Shown: positions 46,373-57,374 of the stretch, in pieces
Layout of the letters: each line of letters starts with the position of its first letter
Position numbering within the stretch: the stretch's first letter is position 1
Assembly: GCF_047663525.1 (NCBI RefSeq)
Contig: NC_092591.1
Coordinates: 27,995,001-28,059,000, forward strand
DNA from: Anas platyrhynchos
Lineage: Eukaryota; Chordata; Aves; Anseriformes; Anatidae
Direction of reading: 5' to 3'
DNA: 64,000 nucleotides
Translations under genes and position numbers: made by a program
The notes under the pieces: model-generated
What the model was told of the DNA's origin: nothing
The model's database searches: none
Seen by the model: the letters and a program-made list of their open reading frames with translations, nothing else

Positions 46373-48981
46373 CGGTGAATAAGAGATTAATTTCAGGAGT
46401 TATGTCTCTCCTGTGTAACTGCCTGTTTCATAGGAAGGATGTGGCTGACTTTATTTGCAGACTCTGCAGCCCCTAATGAACGTGCAGCTGCCCATTGACC
46501 GATGCACAAGGAGCATGGGGGCCGGCAGGATTAAGGAAAGATGCACGCGTTTGGCTGAGACTTGAGCCTGTCTGAGAGCTGTAAAATTATCGGGGCTAAT
46601 GTGCATGCACGAGCGTGTTGAAGAGTATGAGGGGCCCTGGGGCCTCTCCCCCCTCCGAGTGCCTGGGGCTGCTGCAATAGGTCAGCCAACAGCCACAAAA
46701 GATGAGAAGGGCTGATTTCAGCTCCCGTGCAAGCGGCCCTGCTATGCTGCGTATTCCTGTGGCCTGTCTCAAGTAACCAGCCTGGGTGCTCCTACCTACC
46801 CAAAAGAAATGTGATATTTGGGTAGGTTTCTTCATGGAAATTTCTCCAGGTCTCTGTCCCAGCCTCTGGTCCCTATCCAAGGAGGAACACAGGTTTTTTG
46901 TTTTGTCGTCCAGGTGGAGATGCTGTCACCATAAAAGCACATTGGGCTGTGGCTTGTGGTCAGCAGGTGGACGGATTTAGTGCATTTTGAGCCCTTGGTT
47001 TGTGCCTGTGACCTGCTCTGCATGGCCTCAGTGCTGTCTCCTAGCCTGGGTGCTGTGTGGTGGGTGAGAGGAGGCTCTCCAAAGAGAGGTGCTCACTGCA
47101 CCCTCACCTAGCAACATCAGTAGGTTTTGGCAGAAATGAGGCCACAGCTGGACTTGAGCAGTCATCACTCCCTTGGTGCATTGATGCTGAGAGTAGGGAA
47201 CACGAGACAGGTGGTGCTGGTTCCTTTGCTGGTGTGGCTGCGTGGCAGCAGCTCAAAGGTGCATGTGTTTTTTGCTGCTGGTGCAGGGAGAAGATGCTCA
47301 GAGATGATGTGCAAAGTGCATATCCCGGGGCAGGAGGATCTGCAGTAAACAGAGGCAAAGCTGGCAATGGAAATGTTGGAAATGTTGTGGGCTGAGTGGA
47401 ATTGGTGTATGGCATCAAGATGAGTGAAGGATGAGGCATATGTAGTTGGTGTGTATGGCTAAGGCATGAAACAAATGCTGGAGAGGGTGATGGTTACACG
47501 CTAAAGCTGATGGAGAAACCCACAAAGGGAAGAAAAGACAAAGTATTGGAGTGGGCTGTGGGGAACAAGCCTTGCTTGTGAGGCAGATTATGGCAGAGCA
47601 AAGGAAGGATGCATGCATCAGACCAGCCACCTTTCGGAGGGATGACACAGGTCCCCTGCTCCAGTGGGAAGAGAGAGCCAGACCAGCTGGGACTGGAAAC
47701 ACAACGCCCAGCTCAGGACAGCATGGATGAGACGTGGGACATGGAGATGAGTGCTCCTGATGGAGGCAACTTTAGGACAGTACTGAGTAGCCAGGTAGGA
47801 GGGAGACACAGCATGGAGGTGCTGCATTACACCATGACAGGAATTAACCTGGAGCAACTTGTCCAGATCAAGATTGGAGCTCAGCACAGATGTGTGCATG
47901 TGGGAGCTAAGGGGATGCTGCAGGGAACAATGCTTGCATCTGATTTATTTTCTATCAGAGGTAGCAGACTGTCTCCTGCATCTCCATCCTCAGGATGCTG
48001 TGCCCCATAAAACAGGGCACCGAGACCAGATGCCTGCACCTGAGCAGTACCATGGAAAGCAAAGAGCTGCAGGAGCTCAAAAGAGCTGGCTACCTGTCTG
48101 CCCATCCTGTATCAACACCTATTTTGCTCTTTGCATGGCTCTGCCAACACATGTTGGTGTGGGGCATCTGAGCTGCTGCAAGGACAACCTATGAAGGACA
48201 GGCAGGTGAAGGAGGCTGGGGAAGACCTTTGCCAAACAGACTTCACAGCAAACATAAAAGGAGAAATAGGCAGGGGGCTCCCCTCTGGTACATCCTTGCT
48301 CTGCTGCCCATTTGGGCAAATACATGTACAGTATTTCTTGGAGACATGCCCAGCCGCTGGAGCACTGATGAAACCGAGCCAGTGGAAGATGGCAAAAATG
48401 CTGAATGATGCCCAAAACGCAGCCTGAAAGTTGCTCTGCTGGTACTTTCAGGGATCTGGGGCTGAGGAGAGAAAATGCTGTGGAGCCTGGTCTGGCCGCA
48501 TGTCCCCGGGCACCCACTCATCCAGCTCCAGGATGGTGCAAACCTGGCTGCACCATCCTCTTCCCACCCAGTGAGTAACGAGAGCATCGCCTCAAGCTGA
48601 GTTTCAGGAGGCAGGCAAGGGGGTAAGCTGCCAGCCAGCTGGGAAGCACAAGCTGCAGAAGGGGATTTTTGCTCATGCACGTTACCTGGTGCATGGGAGG
48701 CTGCAGCGCCGTGCTCCACGTCTTTACAAGCTCTTCTCTACATCCTCGCTGGGGGACCCTTTCCTGCAAGTGGCAGGGAAAGAGTGGACAGGAATCGATC
48801 TGCGACCCGGGCCAAAAATACCACCAGCCCTGCAGCTCCTAAAGGTTTCCTCCGCTCCTACAGGCTGGGAGAAAGGGGGTGCCCGAGCTGCCAGGCACAC
48901 CGACGGGCATGCTCTGCAGCGCGGGACGCCTGCCAAAGGGGGACGGAGGGAGGGGACGGGGAGATGCAGCCTGCGAGGTCT

Positions 48982-49015
48982 GGTGAAATGGGAACTGTGG
49001 TGAAATGGGAACTGT
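48982..49015 (+). repeat. Tandem duplication of a 17-mer
   Basis: GGTGAAATGGGAACTGT occurs twice in direct succession, about 0.85 kb upstream of the TNNT3 promoter. Confidence 0.9.
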
Positions 49016-49841
49016 GATCTGCTGCGATCCTCTGCCGGCACAGCCCTGCAACTGCTGAGGGAGCCTAGGGGGGTGAAAGCCTTAGGGGCTGCTTGGCTGG
49101 AGGAGCACCGAAAGGCTACTGACCAGGTGCTGGGGTGATTGGGGGTTCAGGTGCCTGGGGCTTGCCCTCTCTGGGATGTCTTTTCTTAAACAGGACTTTC
49201 TTATCACACTGGGAAAGGCTCTGAGTGTGGCTTGAGGTTGGGCACGCTGTCTCGCTGTGCTCCTGCTCTGCTCTTGCATCTTAGCGAGAGGTGGCCCCAC
49301 ACTGCACACAAACCCCGTGCGTTACATGCTGCTGACTTCTCACACACCATTTGGCTGCCCGCTTTAAAGAGCGTTGGGCAGCAGCAGGTCCCCAAGCTCC
49401 AGCACAACATGCAAACACAGCCGATTGCATTTTGAGAGCAGCAGGGGAGATGCCTGCCCAGCCAGGAGAGCGGAGGCAGCTGCTGCGCGTTCAGACCAGG
49501 AGAAGCAGCATGCCAGGACCATGTTTTAAGCAACACCACAGAGCTCCAGAGGCCCCACGTTTCATTTCCAAGCTGCCTTTGCCTCAGATACCCCTCTTCA
49601 AGCTTCGCTTGCCTGGTGGCAGTGTAAATATAGAAACACAAGCCCTGCAGTTTTTTTCTCCAAACATGTCCCTCCCATCTAAGCATCATCTGTGCGAGTC
49701 CTCCAGCTGCTCCTATACATGGTATGACCTTTTTTTCCCCCCTTCCCCTTGCTCCTCTCCCCTCTCAAGCCCCGCTCCCTTCCCTCCCCTGCCCATCGTG
49801 GGGTCCCAGGGCCAATCGGCTCCTCCAGCCGATCAAATGTC

Positions 49842-49849
49842 ACTATAAC
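49842..49849 (+). promoter_or_regulatory. TNNT3: TNNT3 core promoter (TATA and CCAAT boxes)
   Basis: CTATAACT at 49842-49849 is a TATA-like box. A CCAAT box lies at 49812-49816, a CAGCTG E-box at 49704-49709, and a near-consensus MEF2 site (TGTAAATATAGAAA) around 49622-49635. Transcription would start near 49870, about 60 nt before a good donor at 49932. The layout fits a muscle-type promoter driven by MyoD-family and MEF2 factors; factor binding is inferred. Confidence 0.65.
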
Positions 49850-49871
49850 TTGAGGGCTGCATCACCTTGGG

Positions 49872-49931
49872 ACGCTCGCAGAGCCCAGCCCGTGCTGAAG
49901 GGAGCTCGGTGCTTCTCTCCTCTCCTCCCAG
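49872..49931 (+). other. TNNT3: TNNT3 non-coding exon 1 (5' UTR)
   Basis: The exon runs from the predicted start site, about 25-30 nt after the TATA box, to the donor CCTCCCAG|GTAAGC. It contains no ATG. Troponin T genes typically have a short untranslated first exon and a long first intron, as here (4.3 kb). The 5' edge is estimated. Confidence 0.6.
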
Positions 49932-51717
49932 GTAAGCAGCAGGTTTGAATGGAGGAGGATCAAGGGGAGGGCTGGGGATTTGTGGGATCTGGGTTCCTGC
50001 ACTGCTCTAAGCGTCCCCCCTGAGGACAAAGCACTTCTCCTTCTTCTATTTGGTTGGGCACCGCACAAGGTTACTGTTACCTGTGGAGATTTGGATGCTG
50101 TGGACTTGCAAAGATCAGTGGTGGGGGGAAAAGATCCTTCCAAAGCCCAGGGCTGGGGATGAAGTGGTGTCTCTTGGGGTCAAGAAGGCAAACGTCGTGC
50201 TCAGGAAAACCTCTGATGGGAAAAGGGATGGCCACGGTGGGAGGGATGAGGGGCAGGGCAACCAGGCAAGGAGGTGTGGGGCTGAGAAACACCAACGCAG
50301 TCGTGGAAAATTGCCCCCCTCCCATGGGCGAAGAAGAAAACTAGGGAAGGAACCCCTCCAGGAGGAAGGGGGTGGGGGATTCATTGGGGCTATGGGATGC
50401 TCCCCACATGCGTGGCTTCAAACCCCTGTGCATTGCTGGCCTGACCCCCAGTGCGGTGACATTGAGGAGCTGTGGCGTGCTGGGGAGGCTGCAAGCGATG
50501 GCCAGGGCTGGTGGCCTGCTGGCACGGGCTAGGGAGAGGCAGGGGGTATACACCAAGCAGGCTGCTACCTCTTAGTCCACTTCTTTCTCTCAGCCAACCC
50601 CACACACGGATCCGACAAGACCCAAAGACAGGGTTAAAGGGCACATTTTGGGGCAAAGAACTGACATTTTGCTTCGTGTTGGTGGAGCGTGCGGTAGCAA
50701 TTGAGTCCCACTGCTCCACTGCAAGAAACACTTTCTGCTGGAGAACACCTAGCAGTTCAGAAACAGAGGGAGGAGGCAGAGGGATGGAAGAAATATGCCT
50801 TTATATAAATTATATATATATATGTGTTGGGCTTGCAGCAGCTCCTGCTAGGAAACCATGGCTGTCTGGTGCTTTGGTGCGTGGAACACGTGCCCCTCGC
50901 CTGATGATCTCCACCCCTGCTGGCTCCCACTGCCTTCTTCCTCCCCACTTTCCATAGGGCTCTTGGCAGCTCCCCTCCCTTGTATGGCCGCAGAGCCCAG
51001 AGCAGGAGGGGCTGGCCGGTGGGTGGGTAATTTCCAGGGCTGGTCCCGGGGCATGAGGCAGCCCGTTCCCCCTCCGGGCGGGCGCATTCTCAGCTGCTAA
51101 GATGCTTCTTGGGGCGTGAGGGCTCTGCGCCTCCAGCCAAGGACAGAAGCCTTTGAGGTCGAAGGGGACGAGCTGACACTGTGCCCAACATGATGGTGGC
51201 CCCTGGCTATTTGGGGTTGATGAAGAAGAGGGTATTTGCTCCCCCAGCCAAGAGGGCAAGCAATATAAGTGCCACATCCCTGCCCTTGGTGGAAAGGGAA
51301 GTGAGCATCCATGGCTTTATTTCATTTCTGGATGGAACCAGCACCAGGGCTTGAGGATCTTCAGCAAATAAAATCAGAAATTAAAGAGTTTGGGGTTTTT
51401 AGCTTGAATTAAATGCAGAAAATGACCTTTGCCTTCACCTGAAGGGTGGGAGAAGGCAGGAAGCTTGGGCTGGCAATACCGTGTTTTGATTTCCTCCTGA
51501 ATGGTGGGTGTTATTAACTAATTGATTTTGTTACATCCTTAAACCTCAGTCAAGACCAGACGCCCTTCTTTTTTCTGGCACTGTACAAACAAAAGCCAGT
51601 TATTGCCTCAAGGTGCTAACAGCCTTAATCTCAGGCTGCGTTTGCTGCGTGTAATGCAATTTCCACCGAAAGGCAATCCTGAGCCAGCTGGAGACTTTCC
51701 ATTGCCTTCAGTGAACA

Positions 51718-51739
51718 AAAATAAATAAATAAATAAATT
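51718..51739 (+). repeat. (AAAT)n microsatellite
   Basis: Five AAAT/AATA units (AAAAATAAATAAATAAATAAATT) in TNNT3 intron 1. Confidence 0.8.
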
Positions 51740-52059
51740 GCTCTTAGTAGATTGCTTTCTTCAGCACCTCTTGGAGGCAAAAAACGGCTTTGTTTTATTT
51801 GCTGCTTTGATGACAGGATTAGCTATGTGGCCAGTGCAGGAATCGAGGAGCCGTTTTTGCTCTCGGGTGGCTTGAGGTCTTTCTGTCGCTATCTGGTTTT
51901 GCCCTTGGCTTCGAGGGACCAGCTGGCTTGTTATTGACTCACTTTATCCAGGGCTCAGAAAGCTCCTCGGGGCTGGGGTTGCTGGGTGTCAGAGATTTTG
52001 GCATTCTTGCCCAGCTCCTCCAGCAGGCGGGCAGATGCCTCGCAAAACCCCCCTCGCTT

Positions 52060-52200
52060 TCACCGTGCTCGGATTAACAAATATGGAAGGGCGCAGGGGA
52101 GCAGCCAATGTGACAACCCTCGGCAAGATGTCCTTAGAGCTAAATTGGAGGCTGGATGAGCTCATTCCAATAGCTGTTAATGGCAAGCCTGATTGCCAAG
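52060..52200 (+). promoter_or_regulatory. Candidate muscle enhancer in TNNT3 intron 1
   Basis: It contains a CArG-like site (reverse complement CCATATTTGT), an MCAT/TEAD site (CATTCCA) and a compact A/T-rich core (AGCTGTTAATGGCAAGCC). These motifs commonly occur in skeletal-muscle enhancers. Function is inferred. Confidence 0.3.
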
Positions 52201-53785
52201 GCTCCCGTTGGCTTCAGCTGCCCTGCAAAGAGCAGCACGCCCTGTGTTACGTGCCCTGCAGCGGGCAGGCGCTGGGCTCTGTGTGCTCATGGGGGGCTCT
52301 CAGGCTATTTTCTTCTCCAGCACGGAGGAGCATTACTCTTCCTGTCAGTGGGGTGAAATTGAGAGTTTAGCCCTAAGCCCTTTAAAAGTGCTCTTGTTTT
52401 GGCTTCGCCTTGGGAAGGATGAAATCTGGCTTTACAAATTGAGGGCAGAAACCACAGGAGGGTTTGGCCACTGCCCCCAGTCTCACAGATCGCGGGTTTT
52501 GGAAGGAGCCAGTAGCTGGGCATCTGGAATCTTCCCTCTGTGGGCTTCTGCCAGGACAAGCTCTGCCGTCCTGCTGCATAAAACAACGGGCTGTCAAGCT
52601 TTAGTGCTATTAGCTTGAACAGTTCCTGGAGGGGGATGAGGTGACAAAGCTCTTGTACTGTTAGCCATGAGCAGACAGGGAGTGGAAGCCTTCATACTGA
52701 GGATTTGATCATCTGGATAAAGATGAGGGGAGGGAAATGAGAGGTGTTACATCCAGACAAGCAGCAGAAAAGCTTTTTGCAAAGCCTTTTGCTGCTCCCA
52801 AACAGGAATCCTGCATTTCCTCCTGCATAGGGAGGTGTGGGCGATCACAGGTACCCAGTTAAAGGCAGCCCTGGACCAAGTGTCCACGGGATCCAGACCT
52901 CGTGTGTCCTAGCAAGTGATCAACCTCCTGTTTGTAACAGGGTCATGGCTGGCAGAACTCCCTGGGCAATGCCGAGTTACAAAAAAAGGATAAATGAGTA
53001 GCCTAAAAGCACAGCCTGTTTAGAACGTGGGTTTTCAAAACCTTGCTGGCGCTAACGCGTGGTGTCCAGGGTCACTGCTGGGGAATGGAGAGGAGCCCTT
53101 ATAGGGCAGAGCTGGAGCCTCTGGGATTACTGCCTTCCTCTGAAATAGAAAGCCTCTGAGCTGCAGTTGTTCCTTTTGAACCTAAATCGGTCCACCTGCT
53201 CCTTCAAGACATCTCTCATATATCAGCTGAGTAATGAAGTCCTGAAAGTCACGCTTTGGGTTTCCCGGCCAGGAGGAGCCTGGCTTTCTAATTTAAGACC
53301 TGCTGCTGGTTCGGAGGAAGTTTGGGGGGCCCTTCCCCACCTCTGCCCCCCTCTCTCGGGGCAGACAAGGCTTTTAGGAGAACCGTAGCCCAGTGCTGCT
53401 GCCATCTCTGAACCCATTCGAGCTCAGAAACACAAGCCAAAAAAGTGCCGCGGAGGCATTTGTCTCTGCCACGCGCTGCGAGGATGTGTTGTAATAAATA
53501 CAACTGGTTGTATTGATGTGAATTGCCTCACTATGCATTTGGCCAGTTTTCATCCTGAATTAATCAGCAGACCATTGTTCATTTATTAATCAGCTGTGTA
53601 AGCCAGACGCTATTACTTAAGGTACTCAGTGACAGTTTCTGCGTGCTGACAAGTAAATAGTTATCTCTGGGTATATCTGCAGGGATTTTATTTTATTTTA
53701 TTTAGCTCTGACTAATGCTTTGGAGCTGGCATCTTCCCACTTGTAGCAGCATAAAGGAAGGAAACATTTCTCTAGGGAACTTGCT

Positions 53786-53851
53786 TTGGCAGGGGTTTTG
53801 TCCTGATGATCTTCTGAGATCCCTTCCAGCCCCTACGATTCTGTGATTTCC
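53786..53851 (+). mobile_element. CR1-type LINE 3' end
   Basis: GGTTTTGTCCTGATGATCTTC then GAGATCCCTTCCAGCCCC and TACGATTCTGTGAT is the typical CR1 3' terminus (GATGATCTxxxGGTCCCTTCCAACCC...ATTCTATGAT). CR1 is the dominant avian LINE. Confidence 0.75.
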
Positions 53852-54240
53852 CTGGTCTCGCTGGAGGGATGGAAATGTCAGCAGGGTGGGAGAGGACACC
53901 CTGGCCTCTGCCCGTCTCCCTGAGCTTTGGGGCCTTGGTAACCCAAAGCCAGGTCCAGGTTTCACCCCCGGGGGCCATCTGTGGCTGAGTTGATGGGGCA
54001 CGCCTTGCCAGCTGATCTTTTCCTTTTTCCACCTCTCCTTCTCATCTGACCTGGCTGGCAGGGGGCTGCGCTGCTCCGAAAATGGCAGTGTTGGTGGGGG
54101 ATTGGCTGCTGTGCGGGGAAGCAGGCGCCTGCCTTTTTTCGTCTTCAAATGTCAACCCATCTGCTCCTGCCTTGGCATTTTTTAGGAGGCTCTCTTGCTA
54201 ATAACACTTTTTTTTTTTTTTCTTTTTATCTTTTGACTAG

Positions 54241-54275
54241 AAACTCGCTGCCAACATGTCTGATACCGAGGAAGT
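54241..54275 (+). CDS. TNNT3: TNNT3 exon 2 (start codon)
   Basis: The acceptor is TTTTGACTAG|A after a long T tract; the donor is GAAGT|GTAAGT. ATG is at 54256 in the context CCAACATGT. It encodes MSDTEE and two bases of Val, the standard fast troponin T start. Confidence 0.95.
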
Positions 54276-57200
54276 GTAAGTAGAAGGAGCTGCCTGCACG
54301 TTCATCTGTTTGCTTGGCTCCACGCGGTGCCCGAGGGCATCCCCGAGGGGCTGGGGGCCACCTCCTGCACAGCCCCAAGCCCCCTGGGCACTGCAGAGGG
54401 GCCTTTGGGTGCCACAGGGCCCAAAGTTCATCTGACAGGGGAAATCCTCCTGACACCTCACCCAGCTCAGCTTGTCCTCGGTGGTCACGGTGCCACCCGT
54501 GGTGGGGGCTGAAGAAAACACGGTGGAGTGGAGGAGCCACTTTCTGCCCTTTTTAACAAATCCAGAGAAATGTGGCCAAACTCTTTTGGCACTTACACAC
54601 CAGGAGGTAAAGATAGGTGGTTTAGGGCAGTCACAGGATCAGAAGCCTCAAGGACAGACCTGCAGAGGTCATTTACCCTCCTCTCCTGCTATGAGGAGGA
54701 GGCTAAATGACATTTTGTCCAGTCAACCCTTCCACAACACAAAACAAAAAATCCAAAGTTGAGATTCAGCACATTTTTGGCCAGTCTCCAAATAACACGT
54801 CCCTTGCTCAGTCTCTTTCAGCTGTGCCTTGCCCCGCTCTGCAGCCCGTGGCTGCTCCAGGGCTTGGGTTTTGTGCAAGGTGGTGGCAGAGCAGGAGAGG
54901 TTGGTGAGGGGAGGTGAGGAATGGGAACCGAGCATAAAGTTAATGGTGTTACGGCCATAGGGTAAAAACCTCTAGGGGTCAGGGAGCCTACAGCATGGCT
55001 GGACATCATCACAGGCTTGCCCAGTGTACCAGGACTGGGGTCTGGCTTCACCAGCCCTGCACAGCACTGGCTTCTAGGTATCACGGGCTGGTAGGATTAT
55101 TCCTGGCTGAGGTTCCATGTGCAGCCAGCTACATCGTTAAAAATAAAAGTTTAACACCCAAAGCAGCTACTTTACTAATCTAAAAACCAAATGACTCTTC
55201 CAAGAGCAGGGGGGAAAGAAGAAGCAACACAGATTTTAAACAAAATTGCATTGGGTTACTTCAGTATAGTCTGGCCATAATTTCTTCCAGAGTGGAAGAA
55301 ATATTTATTTAGTCTCAATAACCTTTTTTCCTCTCCCACAGGGAGCAAGGAGAGGGTAAGTCTGAAATCTGTCTCTAATCGCTTCCACGCCAGTCTGCAG
55401 CACTCACTGGCCATGTGCAGCTTCTCCTGTCTGCCTGTTGTTGGTCTGCTAACAAAATGTGCTGGCACAGTTAGCCCTGTCTGATGGATAAACAGGTGTC
55501 AGTGCACCTACCTCGTTGTGTGTCTGTCTGTCTGCCTACCTGTCACCAGCTTCTGGTATCTGTACGCTATTCGTAGCACCCGGGCTGTCTTCGTGCTGTG
55601 GGCAGCCTTTGGGATTTCAGCCCAAAACTGATGTCCTGTTTGCAGGGGGCGCTGCCGGTTTTTGTAGGGGCACTGCCATCTGCTGGCAATTTATATTGAA
55701 GGTTTCGTATACATGATTTCTGTTTTTAAACATGAAGACACAATGCATACAAGCAATGTATGAAGAAACAAACATATTTTTTCTTTGCTGTTATTCCTTA
55801 TGCTCATTTGCCACCTTTCTTTCTAATGTGCTTGTATGCCTGAGCCCTTGTTGCCCAAGAAAATATCCAATATAATATAGTCTTCCCCCCCTTTTATAAC
55901 TTTTTTTTTTTTTTTTTTTTTCCCCTCAAAGTCATGTTGTTTGCTATTTTTCTTGCTGATTTGGAAATGGCTGCTCTGAGGGCTTCTCGCCCCATGTCCA
56001 TGTGAGTGTAAAGGGCTCTGTTGTGGGTGATGTCCTACTGATGTGCCACCCATCGCAGGCTGCGTGCTGGGCGCTGAGGCTGGTGGTTGATTTGTCTGCC
56101 TTTTTTTTCCCCCCCTCTATATCAATGCAGAGGAATACGAAGAAGAAGGTAACAAAACACTTGGAACGTAGTTTATCTTTCCTGGATTCTTGGTCCTGCC
56201 TTTCCCTTGTCTGTATTTGACCCTTCTCTTTGGGGCTTGCCGCTAAAGGTGATCTGAAACACTTGATCGGTCACCAGTCGAAACTAGAAAACCAGCCAAG
56301 CTGGGACCATGACATGCAGAGGTTTCATGTTATAGTGAAGCATGGGATTTGTAGGAGCCACAGGGGCTGGTTATAAAGCTGGTAGCTGAAATTTGGAATT
56401 GGAGAGTGGGTTGTTTAGCACCAGGGAGGGTGCTGAGAGGGATGCAGAAGGTGAGGCAGGGGACTGGCTGGCAAAGATGAAGTTTTTTAGCATACCTTTA
56501 GCTGGCAAGCAGTGATTTGACAAGCTGATAGAGACACAGAGGAGATTTTTGGAAAGATGGAGGATGAAAAGCCCTTCACACCCCTCAGTTTTTTCACCTG
56601 AGTCATTTCAGAGCAGGGAGGGGAAGGATTTGGGGCTGTACTGGTGTCTTTGCTGGGCACCTTTGACATGTTCAGGCAAGCGTAGCTCTCAGTTGTCATC
56701 CTTCATTTTCCCAAGGTATCTGGAACTGAAGTGAGGTGCCCTGGGCTACATCCACGGGAGCTTTGCTTTCTCCCAGGAGCTGACCTTAGTGTCTGAGAGA
56801 CCTTCTAAAGGGCCAGGAAATGAAGCCTTGCCTGGGAGGAGGGATGTTTGCCCACAGGAGGTTTCCCCTGTGCAGAAATGTCCCACCTGGGCATTTCATA
56901 TGCAGCAGCAGTTTTTATTTGCCATGGATTCCCCCAAATTGCTGCAACCAATTCCCATCAGTGGTAGTGGGAACAGAGGTGAGAATGTGGGCTTGCTCAG
57001 AGTAGTTTCAGCCCTAAGACACACCAGTGTCTTGTGTCTCTGATTCCCCCAGTATTGCTGCCAGGGGCATCAAGGACTCAAAAAAAGCCAAACGCATTGC
57101 AGAGGTGCCTCCAGGTCTGTAGCGGTCACCTGCCTGGAGGGGCAGAGCCGGGGAGGTGAAGGTGCTGCTCATGCTCCATCCTTCTTCACATCTTGTCAAA

Positions 57201-57342
57201 CACCCAAAGAGTGAGCAAAGGGTGTCATTCCTACAGACAAGCCTTCCTAAAAGGAGAAGTGTTTCTTCTTGCCCCTCTCCTTCCTTCCCTGACTGTCTCC
57301 TTTTGGGTTTCAAGGGTGATATGAAATTAAAAGGCAGGTGGC

Positions 57343-57374
<32 letters not shown>

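Larger units (their letters stand above)
36364..49841. other. Spacer between PRR33 and TNNT3
   Basis: A 13.5 kb spacer. The first part must hold the PRR33 promoter and any 5' UTR exon, not located here. It contains the G25 run, a short CR1 fragment, small tandem repeats and an A/T-rich, possibly conserved patch near 46380-46620. A TATA-like CTATAAAAAT at 41155-41164 has no attached exon. No protein gene could be supported. Confidence 0.6.
49932..54240. other. TNNT3: TNNT3 intron 1
   Basis: A 4.3 kb intron, GTAAGC to GACTAG. It holds A/T-rich, possibly conserved patches (51520-51740, 52060-52200 and 53490-53700) and a CR1 3' end at 53786. The branch-point and acceptor region has a T-rich tract at 54209-54236. 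Confidence 0.75.
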
